This document shows positions 34,437 to 41,803 of a stretch of DNA of 64,000 nucleotides, piece by piece. Location: assembly GCF_017833255.1 (NCBI RefSeq), contig NZ_JAFIBU010000001.1:2635001-2699000 (forward strand), given 5' to 3'. Within the stretch, counting starts at the first letter, position 1; each line of letters begins with the position of its first letter. Below the pieces are notes generated by a model. That model did no database searches, was not told the origin of the DNA, and was given only the letters and a program-made list of their open reading frames with translations. A program made the translations under genes and the position numbers. Origin of the DNA: Paenibacillus sp. PvR098 (GTDB taxonomy: Bacteria; Bacillota; Bacilli; Paenibacillales; NBRC-103111).

Positions 34437-35825
34437 TCACGGTCCAGGCACAGCTGTGTGAACCTTCCATTCTCCAACAATTTCTTTCACCAGGTTGCCA
34501 ATCGTAATATCCATATGTTCGGACGAATCAATAAACGTACGATCCACGAACATGCCGAACGTTCGCCCTCCGCTTCCCCTCTGACCAAAGCGCCCGGGTT
34601 CTCCCCGTTCGTTAACCGCCGTCACAAGCATTGGCAGCCTTTCGTCATTACTCGCTTGTGAAGGAGAATTGGGCGTATGTGCCAGAAGGCGGATGAACGG
34701 TTTTTTCGGCCATTTCTTCTCCTCATACACGATCGTAAAATGGATGCCCCGCTGGTCGTAATACAAGCCTTTCAAATAAACATGCGTGTTCTCCAGCGCA
34801 GCCAGCTTGCTGTGCTTCTCCTGATCGTACGTATCATCCTGCTTCCGGATATAATCCTTGAACTCTCTGGCATTCAGCTGAAATTGCAGCCGATTGTTGC
34901 GATCCATCAGACGGACCGTTTCCAGAATAATACTCACTCCTGCAGGATGGCTGTCAAACGGAGGAAATGCAGCAGAGAGCCTTCCTCCCCCATCCGTCTC
35001 AGGACCGTATTCCCCATAAAATCTCCGCTCCTCACCTCCATCCGTGAGGACCCTTCCGGATACACCCAACAGGGTCTCGCTGTCGCCGACCGTAAGGAAG
35101 CGAAAATAAAGGTGGTTCATGGATGTCCCGAGATCCAGCCGTTCGTAATGGATTCTTCTCTCTAATATCGAGTGCGAATGATTCAAAGAGACTTTCACGA
35201 TCTGCTCGCTGTTCATGTCTACATTCATTGGCAGCCGCAGCTCCGGGACAGGATACGTATGTTCACCCCACCGCACCGATACTTGCCTAAGTACAATCTC
35301 TTTAATTCTGGAAACGAGAGCTTTACGATCCTTCTCAAGAAAGGGAGAGATTGCAGAACGTTGATGGTATTTCCCTTGATGCTGTGCTCCTTCCCATGGT
35401 GGCCAGTTTAACGAGTAAGACTCTTGATCTGGGGCATTCTCCGTATTCCCGGGCAACGTCGCTTGAAAAGACAAAACGGGCGCCTCCCGATCCTTCAGAT
35501 GTTTACCGAAGCTTCCCTCGGTCCGCTCGAAGCTGTAGAAAAAATAAACGTGCTCTTGGTTATACCAGACTTCGTAAAGGGACAAAAAAAGGTCGGTTTC
35601 GGGTACAGGCACCTTGATGTGGAAGCTTCGGGTTAATCCCAGCTCCTCCGCACGTTTAAGTCCAGGTGTTTTCCCATATTGATATGCCTTTACCCGATCC
35701 CAACTGGTCGCGTGCACGATTTGAGCGCCGTCCTTCCTGAATCCTACCCCGATGACCGTGAGGAACAAAACAAGGGTGACCACGACAGCGATCAGGAGCG
35801 GTTTGGGAAGTAACATAGAGTTCAT
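34437..35825 (-). CDS. Membrane-anchored hypothetical protein
   Basis: A 462-residue protein with one N-terminal hydrophobic helix (about residues 8-28) after MNSMLLPKPL and a long extracellular beta-rich part. No domain recognised; there are no Cys, no lipobox and no repeats. Ends 76 bases before the zinc-ribbon protein's start region on the same strand, so the two may share a transcript. Confidence 0.7.
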   Translation of the reverse strand: MNSMLLPKPLLIAVVVTLVLFLTVIGVGFRKDGAQIVHATSWDRVKAYQYGKTPGLKRAEELGLTRSFHIKVPVPETDLFLSLYEVWYNQEHVYFFYSFERTEGSFGKHLKDREAPVLSFQATLPGNTENAPDQESYSLNWPPWEGAQHQGKYHQRSAISPFLEKDRKALVSRIKEIVLRQVSVRWGEHTYPVPELRLPMNVDMNSEQIVKVSLNHSHSILERRIHYERLDLGTSMNHLYFRFLTVGDSETLLGVSGRVLTDGGEERRFYGEYGPETDGGGRLSAAFPPFDSHPAGVSIILETVRLMDRNNRLQFQLNAREFKDYIRKQDDTYDQEKHSKLAALENTHVYLKGLYYDQRGIHFTIVYEEKKWPKKPFIRLLAHTPNSPSQASNDERLPMLVTAVNERGEPGRFGQRGSGGRTFGMFVDRTFIDSSEHMDITIGNLVKEIVGEWKVHTAVPGP

Positions 35826-35957
35826 CTCATCACCTACGTTTCCAGAAAAGAAATGAATACCTTTTTATACCAAAAAAGCGCTTACAAGTTGCGGTGTAGG
35901 TTAATTTTTACGCAAAAAAGCTGCCGACACTTACGCATCGACAGCCTTCCATGTGCA

Positions 35958-36548
35958 TTAATGATTAAAATGCGTCTGATACACCTGCTGCTGCTGCTGG
36001 GACGGCTGAACGGCCTCGATCATGGTGCGCATCGTGTGATCTGCGAGCTGAGGCGCTTGGTAGTAGCCTTTGTAATTCATGTATTGGAACATCTCCCAGG
36101 CCATCTCCTGACATATATTGGACGATGTGGCGTGGTATTGACGGATTTGCGGATCAACGCACTCACAAGCCCACAGCATACTTATTGCTGAGCCGGTTTT
36201 ATGCATGTTCAAGGCGATCGTGGCAATGGAGAAGTCCGAGAGCTGCGAGGCGTTCGGGTTCGGAGCCGGTATCGCCGGCTGCTGCAGGCCGGTTTGCGGT
36301 CTTTCGTAGATGCGCAGCTCCGGGGTGTGCGGCGGCATCATGTTCATGCCCCGGCCTTGGAGAAGCTGAACGCCGAAGTTGTAGCCATCAAGCATTCTTC
36401 TTTGCTGATTGAACAAGATGTCTTTCAAATGCGTATCCTGCGCCATCGAAAAAAGAACACCATACAACTCGAGATGTGCAGCCTTAGTACGCACCGCTTC
36501 TTGGGTTTCCAAAAATTCATGGGCGGCAAAACGTTGTTCCATGTACAT
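35958..36548 (-). CDS. Spore coat protein, CotF family
   Basis: A 196-residue, Met/Gln/His-rich protein with the CotF-type helical core in its C-terminal half (LSDFSIATIALNMHKTGS, then the aromatic-rich block WEMFQYMNYKGYYQAPQL). It ends in a Gln-rich tail (SQQQQQVYQTHFNH). CotF-family proteins are spore coat components, consistent with the sporulating host. ATG 36548 is preceded by AGGAGGTTCTA, a near-perfect RBS; the longer reading from 36602 would ignore it. Confidence 0.82.
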   Translation of the reverse strand: MYMEQRFAAHEFLETQEAVRTKAAHLELYGVLFSMAQDTHLKDILFNQQRRMLDGYNFGVQLLQGRGMNMMPPHTPELRIYERPQTGLQQPAIPAPNPNASQLSDFSIATIALNMHKTGSAISMLWACECVDPQIRQYHATSSNICQEMAWEMFQYMNYKGYYQAPQLADHTMRTMIEAVQPSQQQQQVYQTHFNH

Positions 36549-36639
36549 TAGAACCTCCTGATATCGTTTAAAGGATGGATGTAACATGGATAGGATATCC
36601 AAACTTCATATCCCTATGTATTGGAGCTGATTCATAATC

Positions 36640-36670
36640 AACAGCCGGCTCCGATAGGATGCCGGCTGTT
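36640..36670 (-). terminator. Hairpin after the stalk-domain protein gene
   Basis: Inverted repeat ACAGCCGGC (36641-36649) and GCCGGCTGT (36661-36669). No good T run on either strand, so terminator function is tentative; position just after the stop of the minus-strand gene fits. Confidence 0.5.
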
Positions 36671-36674
36671 ATCA

Positions 36675-37310
36675 TTATTCCGCAGACAATACTTCACTTG
36701 TAGAGCCGTCGGGATAAACGATATAGCTGGATACGTTACTGGTACCGTTACCGGCGTTAGTGGAACTCCACATTTCATACCGGTCGACTTGACCGTTAGA
36801 GTTCCAGTTGATGAACAGCTGTGCCTTAAGGTCGCCGCGGCGTATCCCTTCCACATCCGCGTTCAATCCTCCGTTTTGGTAATCCTCCTTAGCCCCAAAA
36901 TCATAACGCCAGACTTGCTGCTTCGAGCTTTCGATCAGTGTCAGGAAGGACGGGTCACCTAACTCCGCTTTGACTTCCTTCTGATGCATGCCCCGCTCCA
37001 AACGATACTTGGCAGCCCAGATGCTGCGCTGCACATCGCCCGCGTCCTTCGGCTCAGAAACGACGGAGACCGTACGTGTTTTCGCATCATAGACAGCCCC
37101 TGCACCGAGGTTCTCAGCCATGAACCTGAGTGGTACGTAAGTATGGCCTTCGTAATTCAACACAGAGAAGCGCGAGCCTACTTCCTGGCTCGCGCCGTTA
37201 AATTGAAATTTTACAGGAAACAGCAGCGCCTGGATTTCATCAGATGCATAAATCGTAGTGGAAGCGGTCAGTACTGCGCCGCAAAACAGCCCCACAATGA
37301 ACCTTTTCAT
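36675..37310 (-). CDS. Secreted protein with copper-amine-oxidase-N (stalk) domain
   Basis: A 211-residue exported protein: signal peptide MKRFIVGLFCGAVLTASTTIYA, then a stalk-type copper amine oxidase N-terminal domain (VLNYEGHTYVPLRFMAENLGAGAVYDAKTRTVSV), common in Paenibacillus surface proteins. The C-terminal part, starting about residue 105, resembles a SmpA/OmlA-like fold (MHQKEVKAELGDPSFLTLIES). Function unknown; no S-layer domains. Good fit to the usual size of such small stalk proteins. Confidence 0.82.
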   Translation of the reverse strand: MKRFIVGLFCGAVLTASTTIYASDEIQALLFPVKFQFNGASQEVGSRFSVLNYEGHTYVPLRFMAENLGAGAVYDAKTRTVSVVSEPKDAGDVQRSIWAAKYRLERGMHQKEVKAELGDPSFLTLIESSKQQVWRYDFGAKEDYQNGGLNADVEGIRRGDLKAQLFINWNSNGQVDRYEMWSSTNAGNGTSNVSSYIVYPDGSTSEVLSAE

Positions 37311-37403
37311 GATAGTCCCTCCTCGGATGCTCTTCAGCCTATGACTCTATCATACTAGGTTTCAAGCTGATGGGGCGTTGAAATATTATCCACTGCTACC
37401 TAA

Positions 37404-37432
37404 TAGAAAGACCTCCCTAGCAGGGAGGCCTC
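37404..37432 (-). terminator. Terminator of the DUF2325 unit
   Basis: Stem CCTCCCTG / CAGGGAGG-type (arms at 37411-37418 and 37422-37428) followed on the minus strand by TCTTTCTATT. Lies 98 bases beyond the DUF2325 stop. Confidence 0.6.
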
Positions 37433-37529
37433 CATTCCTTGTCTAATCATCCGCCGATTGAGCCAGAAAATCGACGAGATGCATCGCTTTATCGTATCGC
37501 TGCGGCGGCGGTGCTTCTTTATTACAGGT

Positions 37530-37853
37530 CTACGGAAGCGCCTCTTTCCTGTCATTCAACCACTCGCAGGTGTCCGCACATGCACACAACGCTTTTTTGA
37601 CGGAACACCACGACCGCTTGGCATAGTAAATCGGCACTTCCTGCTCTTTGGCCTGCTGCTTGATCGCTTTCGTCAAATTATGATTGACATAGTCGGTGAG
37701 CACCAGCACCGCATCGACCTTGTCTGGAATGCCCTTTCTTACCATTTGACACTTCCGACCTGACATATGCATGACTTCGTCAAACCCAATATCCGCTAAA
37801 TGTTCGGGCATATTGCCCAAGTGATCGGCTCCTACAACCAAGATCGATGCCAT
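37530..37853 (-). CDS. DUF2325 domain protein
   Basis: A 107-residue soluble protein: N-terminal MASILVVGADHLGNMPEHL, the GFDEVMHMSGRK block, DAVLVLTDYVNHNLTKAIKQQAKEQ and a C-terminal cysteine cluster (RSWCSVKKALCACADTCEWL). This matches DUF2325, whose function is unknown. AAAGGAG precedes the ATG by 9 bases. The gene lies behind a sigma-A promoter overlapped by Fur-type operators, so expression is probably iron-repressed. The Cys-rich end may bind metal, an inference only. Confidence 0.88.
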   Translation of the reverse strand: MASILVVGADHLGNMPEHLADIGFDEVMHMSGRKCQMVRKGIPDKVDAVLVLTDYVNHNLTKAIKQQAKEQEVPIYYAKRSWCSVKKALCACADTCEWLNDRKEALP

Positions 37854-37867
37854 ATGAACGTTCTCCT

Positions 37868-38041
37868 TTATAATATAGTTTTATGTCTATGAGATATGTG
37901 TTCAGCCAATAATCGAGTATGCCCTCTGTCCGGGACATCCCCATCGTTTTCAACTATGTATGGAGCATGCATTAGTAAACGCACGACCAAGATAAGATGT
38001 AGGGTAACGAATAATATTATGATAATGATTCTCAATTTCAT
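37868..38041 (-). CDS. Candidate 57-residue membrane peptide in the Fur-controlled leader
   Basis: An open frame of 58 codons that begins MKLRIIIIILFVTLHLILV, forms one hydrophobic helix (about residues 5-23), continues with a polar His-rich tail (MHAPYIVENDGDVPDRGH and AEHISHRHKTIL) and stops 14 bases before the DUF2325 start, its TAA merging with that gene's RBS. Against it, the ATG has no Shine-Dalgarno and lies only about 5 bases after the predicted transcription start, and one Fur box lies inside it. It may be leaderless, start internally at the Met in LLMHAPY, or be chance. Confidence 0.35.
   Translation of the reverse strand: MKLRIIIIILFVTLHLILVVRLLMHAPYIVENDGDVPDRGHTRLLAEHISHRHKTIL
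38021..38039 (-). promoter_or_regulatory. Fur-type box 1
   Basis: GATAATGATTCTCAATTTC matches 15 of 19 positions of the Fur consensus GATAATGATAATCATTATC. It lies just downstream of the predicted start of transcription of the DUF2325 unit. Confidence 0.65.
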
Positions 38042-38052
38042 CTATAATGTTA

Positions 38053-38081
38053 ATGATAATGTTTCTCATTCTTATTGTCAA
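38053..38081 (-). promoter_or_regulatory. Sigma-A promoter overlapped by Fur-type box 2
   Basis: On the minus strand TTGACA (38081-38076), 17 bases, TATCAT (38058-38053): a near-consensus promoter for the DUF2325 unit. GATAATGTTTCTCATTCTT at 38055-38073 matches 14 of 19 Fur consensus positions and covers the spacer and the -10 box, the classic arrangement for iron-dependent repression. Confidence 0.72.
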
Positions 38082-38222
38082 CTTTTTTGATATATACTTC
38101 TTTTCATAAAAGAGGGCTTTATTGAATCATCCACTATTTGCCGACCGGGTGCTTACAAATGAGCTGAAAACTGAATACCGCACTGTAAAATCATAGCTGA
38201 GAAGCTCGCAACACCGTAGGCT

Positions 38223-38262
38223 CAAAAACAAAGCCGGCCACCCTTAGGAGAACCGACTTTGC
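38223..38262 (-). terminator. Terminator of the modAB transcript
   Basis: Minus-strand stem CAAAGTCGG (38261-38253) with CCGGCTTTG (38237-38229, one G-U pair), followed by TTTTTG. It lies about 310 bases after the modB stop. Confidence 0.65.
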
Positions 38263-38569
38263 TTCACCTTCCTTTTTCATTGATGCACGCCAAAGAAACC
38301 GCCAGCTCGTCAGAGCTTCACGAGGCAGCGGCGGGGAAATACTTATTGTTAGAGCATTGTATCCAGTCTTGTGCGTTCATTGAAGCCCATGTTACCGGTG
38401 GAGTCTGTCTGGCGAATTCTTACTTCGGGCGGCTACCCTGTACCGGTTACAGTACGATTTGCGGCATAGATAAGAGCCGCGGCCTCCGAGACGAAAAGGT
38501 GAAATACGAACGACCAGCCAAATTGCTCAGCTTCGATCACCTAGCCGGTTGCCGTCAATCTCTCTAGAT
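38263..38569. other. Stretch between modB and its terminator with no recognisable gene
   Basis: About 310 bases that would be transcribed with modAB. All three minus-strand frames are broken by stops and I recognise no family, including no ModC. An open frame on the plus strand (38259-38567) has no RBS and no familiar motif. It could be residue of a lost third gene, perhaps modC, but nothing in the sequence shows it. Confidence 0.4.
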
Positions 38570-39235
38570 CTACTTTTTGAGTTGGACGATAAGCAGCATC
38601 ACAAATGAAATGACGATAATGGAACCTGTCCACCACCAGGCCAACTCCAGACGACCCGATTCCACCGCCATGTAAATCGCAGTGGGTACCGTCTGTGTCT
38701 TGTTCGGGATATTCCCTGCAATCATTAAAGTTGCTCCAAACTCACCAAGCGCCCGTGCAAATCCAAGAACGTAAGCAATCATCAGTGCGCGCCAAGCAAG
38801 CGGGAGCGTAATGAAACGAAGCACCTGCCATTCGCTTGCTCCCATCGACCGGCCGGCATCCTCCAAATCCCGATCCACGGATGTAAAGCCTACTTTCATC
38901 GTTTGATATACCAAAGGAAAGGCGACAACGACCGAGGCGATGACAGCGGCCCACCAAGTAAAAATAATCGTCTGTGCAAACCAGCTTTCGAAAAAAAGGC
39001 CAAGCCAGCTTTTCTTGCCCAGCATCATCAGCAGTATAAAACCAACAACGGTCGGCGGGAGCACCATCGGAAGCATCAGGACGGTTTCCAGCACTGTTTT
39101 CCCCTTGAAGGTTCTCCGAGAAAGCGCCCAAGCCCCAGCGATACCAAGCAAAAACACGATTAAGCTTGCTGTCAATGATACCTTCACCGAAAGCAGGATG
39201 GGTGCCGCGAACTCACTCCATGAAATGGTAAGCAT
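38570..39235 (-). CDS. modB: Molybdate ABC transporter permease ModB
   Basis: Inner-membrane subunit of the molybdate/tungstate importer, 221 residues with about five helices. The EAA loop that contacts the ATPase is clear: LEDAGRSMGASEWQVLRFITLP. The ending LARALGEFGATLMIAGNIPNKTQT, then AIYMAVESG, is diagnostic for ModB/CysT-type permeases, and the motif LPMVLPPTVVGFILL is typical. Starts six bases after the modA stop. No ATPase gene (modC) follows, so the transporter must use an ATPase encoded elsewhere or be incomplete. Confidence 0.94.
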   Translation of the reverse strand: MLTISWSEFAAPILLSVKVSLTASLIVFLLGIAGAWALSRRTFKGKTVLETVLMLPMVLPPTVVGFILLMMLGKKSWLGLFFESWFAQTIIFTWWAAVIASVVVAFPLVYQTMKVGFTSVDRDLEDAGRSMGASEWQVLRFITLPLAWRALMIAYVLGFARALGEFGATLMIAGNIPNKTQTVPTAIYMAVESGRLELAWWWTGSIIVISFVMLLIVQLKK

Positions 39236-39241
39236 AAATTC

Positions 39242-40060
39242 CTATTTCCCCCCAGGAACGGAAAAGCCGTATTTGATGAAGACATCCGCTGCTTCCCTGC
39301 TTTGTAAATATTGATAAAAATCCTCGGCTTCCTTGCTGTGCTTGGTCATTTTGATAATTCCCACAGGGTATTCGATCGGCGGATAGCTTTGGGGATCAAT
39401 GACAGAGGCAATGTTAACCTGTTGGGAAGTTAACGCATCTGTTTTATAGGCGAAACCTGCCTCCGCATTGCCGGATTCCACATAAGTGAGCACTTGTCTT
39501 ACATCCTTGGAGAACACGAATTTCGGCTCAAGGGCATCCCATAGCTTGGCATGGATGAGCGCTTCTTTGGCATAGCCCCCCGCCGGTACGCTTTGTGGCT
39601 CGCCTATAGCGATATGATGGATCTCCTGGCTTGTAAGGTCCTCCGGCTTGGTGAACTTCGCTGCTCCTTCAACTGAAGCCGGCACTACTAAAACCAGCTC
39701 GTTCATCAACAAAACCGTGTGCTCCTCCGCATCGATAAGCTGCTGTTGCACAAGCGCTTTCATATTTTCCGCGGCCGCGGAGATGAACACATCCACAGGA
39801 GCCCCTTGCTCGATCTGCTGCTGTAGTGAACCGGATGCGCCAAAATTTAAATTCAGCTTGACGCTGCTGTTATGCGTCTCGTACCCGGCTTGAATTTCTT
39901 TCAGCACGTCCGTTAAGCTAGCGGCCGCCGACACTGTAAGATCAATCTTAGCGCCGTTTTCCGAGGTATTCGATACTTCGCCGCAGCCCGTCATGGCCAG
40001 CATCGCTCCTATGAGCATAAGCAGAGACCATAACGGACGATATTTGATTCTTCTCCTCAT
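39242..40060 (-). CDS. modA: Molybdate-binding lipoprotein ModA
   Basis: Substrate-binding component of the molybdate importer, 272 residues. Lipoprotein signal with lipobox MTGC near residue 25, then the family blocks LTVSAAASLTDVLKEI, NFGASGSLQQQIEQGAPVDVFISAA, ENMKALVQQQLI and SGNAEAGFAYKTDAL. The Ser/Thr residues that coordinate the oxyanion (AAASLTD, GASGSL) are present. First gene of the modAB unit. Confidence 0.94.
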   Translation of the reverse strand: MRRRIKYRPLWSLLMLIGAMLAMTGCGEVSNTSENGAKIDLTVSAAASLTDVLKEIQAGYETHNSSVKLNLNFGASGSLQQQIEQGAPVDVFISAAAENMKALVQQQLIDAEEHTVLLMNELVLVVPASVEGAAKFTKPEDLTSQEIHHIAIGEPQSVPAGGYAKEALIHAKLWDALEPKFVFSKDVRQVLTYVESGNAEAGFAYKTDALTSQQVNIASVIDPQSYPPIEYPVGIIKMTKHSKEAEDFYQYLQSREAADVFIKYGFSVPGGK

Positions 40061-40163
40061 CCAATCACCTATTTACATTTGTTATGCTCTATTATATCGA
40101 GCTTAAGATCTATAAAGCAAAGCATTTGTCCTACATCTCTCCATATACCGTCCACCATCGAAC

Positions 40164-40205
40164 AAAAAAAGCCTCGGGCAAGGTTGGTTATTCCCTGCCC
40201 AAGGC
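40164..40205 (-). terminator. Terminator after the CNNM/CorC-family gene
   Basis: Stem GCCTCGGGCA (40171-40180) with TGCCCAAGGC (40196-40205), followed on the minus strand by seven T. Immediately after the stop at 40210. Confidence 0.8.
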
Positions 40206-40209
40206 ATTG

Positions 40210-41550
40210 TTACATATTCACTGATTCTTCCCGGCTTTCGTTTGAGTCAGTTTCCGCATCTGGCGTGCCGTGCTTCACGACCTCCAATTTGCGGATACGA
40301 TGCTCTTCTTTTTCACGTATAACGAAGGTGAGGTTCTCGTACTGCCATTTTTGACCTTCCTCCAAATCCGGATTCTGCCGGTACAACCAGCCGCCAATCG
40401 TATCCAGCTCCTCACTGGTAATATCCGTATTCAAAAGGTCATTTAAGTGGGTCAATGTCACCTTGCCGTCTACGATCAGATGGCCCTCACCCAACTTTTC
40501 CACTTCGATCGGCTCCTCGGCGTCGAACTCGTCTCGGATTTCACCGACGATTTCCTCCAGTACGTCTTCGATGGATACCATACCGGACGTACCGCCAAAT
40601 TCATCAACCAGGATGGCAATATGGGCTCGCTCCTGCTGCAACTTCTTCAGCAGTGTTTTGACCGGCATGGCTTCCGAGACGGTCATCACCGGATGGATCA
40701 GCTCGGATAGCTCGATGCCAGGTTCGTCATCTTGACGCAGAAAATACTGTTTTGTATTAATCATCCCGACCACGTGGTCCTTACTTTCTTTCACCACCGG
40801 AAATCGGGTGTATTGTTCTTCTTTAATAATACGAAGGTTCTCTTCCGGCGTATTGTTGAGATACAGGCAAACCATATCCGTCCGGGGAACCATGATTTCT
40901 CTAGCTAGCAGATCGTCAAACGCGAAGATCCGGTTCACATACCCGTACTCCGTCACGTTGATATTACCGCTAGTGTAGCTTTCGGTCAGAATGATGCGCA
41001 GCTCTTCCTCCGTATGCGCTTCTTCATGCTCCTTGGCCGGCCTCAAACCGAAGAGCCTCACTAATGCGTTCGCCGATCCATTCAAAACCCAGATAAACGG
41101 ATACATCACTTTATAAAAGAAAATAATCGGCTTCGCTGTCATTATGCTAACCCACTCAGCCTTTTGAATGGCTACCGATTTCGGGGCAAGCTCACCGAGC
41201 ACCACATGCAAATAAGTGATGGAAATGAAGGCGATTGCGAAAGAAAGAAGAGAAGTAATCTCTCCCGGCAGCTCGAAACGTTCAAACACCGGATGGAGTA
41301 TTTTCTCCACCGTCGGCTCTCCTAACCAACCGAGTCCTAGCGCGGTAATGGTAATCCCTAACTGACAAGCGGACAAATATCCGTCCAAATTGCTGGTGAC
41401 CTTTTTCACGGCAAGCGCATTTTTGCGGCCCTCCATCACCATTTGATCCACCCGACTGGATCGAAGTTTAACGATGGCGAATTCCGTAGCCACGAAAAAA
41501 GCCGTAGCCACGATGAGCACTGCTACCATAAACAAGTTTAAGGCGTACAT
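40210..41550 (-). CDS. CNNM/CorC (hemolysin-C type) membrane transporter or regulator
   Basis: About 446 residues: DUF21/CNNM membrane domain with four helices (TEFAIVKLRSSRVDQM and YLSACQLGITITALGLGWLGEP are typical), a CBS pair (MVPRTDMVCLYLNNTPEENLR and HPVMTVSEAMPVKTLLKKLQ) and a C-terminal CorC_HlyC domain (DEFGGTSGMVSIEDVLEEIVGEI). Members such as YhdP/YugS and MpfA take part in Mg2+ export or ion homeostasis. ATG 41550 has GAGGAGAATCCA in front; the open frame continues upstream without RBS. Divergent from a DUF1836 gene with a shared operator. Confidence 0.92.
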   Translation of the reverse strand: MYALNLFMVAVLIVATAFFVATEFAIVKLRSSRVDQMVMEGRKNALAVKKVTSNLDGYLSACQLGITITALGLGWLGEPTVEKILHPVFERFELPGEITSLLSFAIAFISITYLHVVLGELAPKSVAIQKAEWVSIMTAKPIIFFYKVMYPFIWVLNGSANALVRLFGLRPAKEHEEAHTEEELRIILTESYTSGNINVTEYGYVNRIFAFDDLLAREIMVPRTDMVCLYLNNTPEENLRIIKEEQYTRFPVVKESKDHVVGMINTKQYFLRQDDEPGIELSELIHPVMTVSEAMPVKTLLKKLQQERAHIAILVDEFGGTSGMVSIEDVLEEIVGEIRDEFDAEEPIEVEKLGEGHLIVDGKVTLTHLNDLLNTDITSEELDTIGGWLYRQNPDLEEGQKWQYENLTFVIREKEEHRIRKLEVVKHGTPDAETDSNESREESVNM

Positions 41551-41600
41551 TGGATTCTCCTCATTTATTAGGATGTAATATATATAACCACCAACATATA

Positions 41601-41622
41601 AAGTTCTTATGAACTTATCATA
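41601..41622 (-). promoter_or_regulatory. Operator copy 1 overlapping the -10 of the CNNM/CorC gene
   Basis: AAGTTC-TTAT-GAACTT followed by ATCATA. The 22 bases equal the reverse complement of the copy at 41759-41780 with one mismatch. On the minus strand its first six bases read TATGAT, a plausible -10 box, with TTGCAG 18 bases upstream as a poorer -35. Confidence 0.7.
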
Positions 41623-41735
41623 GACCTTAATGTACTGACACTGCAAAGTCCGTATTTCATCATTTTGGTTTATATTGAAGCAATTTATGCTTAAAATACA
41701 CCTGTGCATGTGGTATTCTTTTCTTATTAGAAGCT

Positions 41736-41764
41736 TTGACTTTATTACGAAATAATCTTATGAT
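41736..41764 (+). promoter_or_regulatory. Sigma-A promoter of the DUF1836 gene
   Basis: TTGACT (41736-41741), 17 bases, TATGAT (41759-41764): a near-consensus promoter whose -10 box coincides with the start of operator copy 2. The predicted transcript starts near 41771, about 33 bases before the ATG. Confidence 0.75.
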
Positions 41765-41780
41765 AAGTTCATATGAACTT
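41759..41780 (+). promoter_or_regulatory. Operator copy 2 overlapping the -10 of the DUF1836 gene
   Basis: Contains the perfect 16-bp palindrome AAGTTCATATGAACTT (41765-41780) preceded by TATGAT. Opposite orientation to copy 1, 158 bases apart, so each copy begins at the -10 box of one of the two divergent promoters. This is the geometry of a repressor site controlling both genes; the DUF1836 protein is the natural candidate to bind it. Confidence 0.75.
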
Positions 41781-41803
41781 CAAATCGAGAAGGAAGAAAT
41801 CCT

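Noticed and set aside
38259-38567. 102-codon plus-strand open frame after modB
   Set aside because: No RBS, no recognisable motif, and it overlaps the modAB terminator region.
38263-38569. Molybdenum-cofactor riboswitch
   Set aside because: It lies downstream of modB rather than in a leader, and I see no conserved core that I could match.
41601-41780. LexA (SOS) boxes
   Set aside because: The sites are GTTC-N4-GAAC, the reverse arm order of the Bacillus LexA box GAAC-N4-GTTC.
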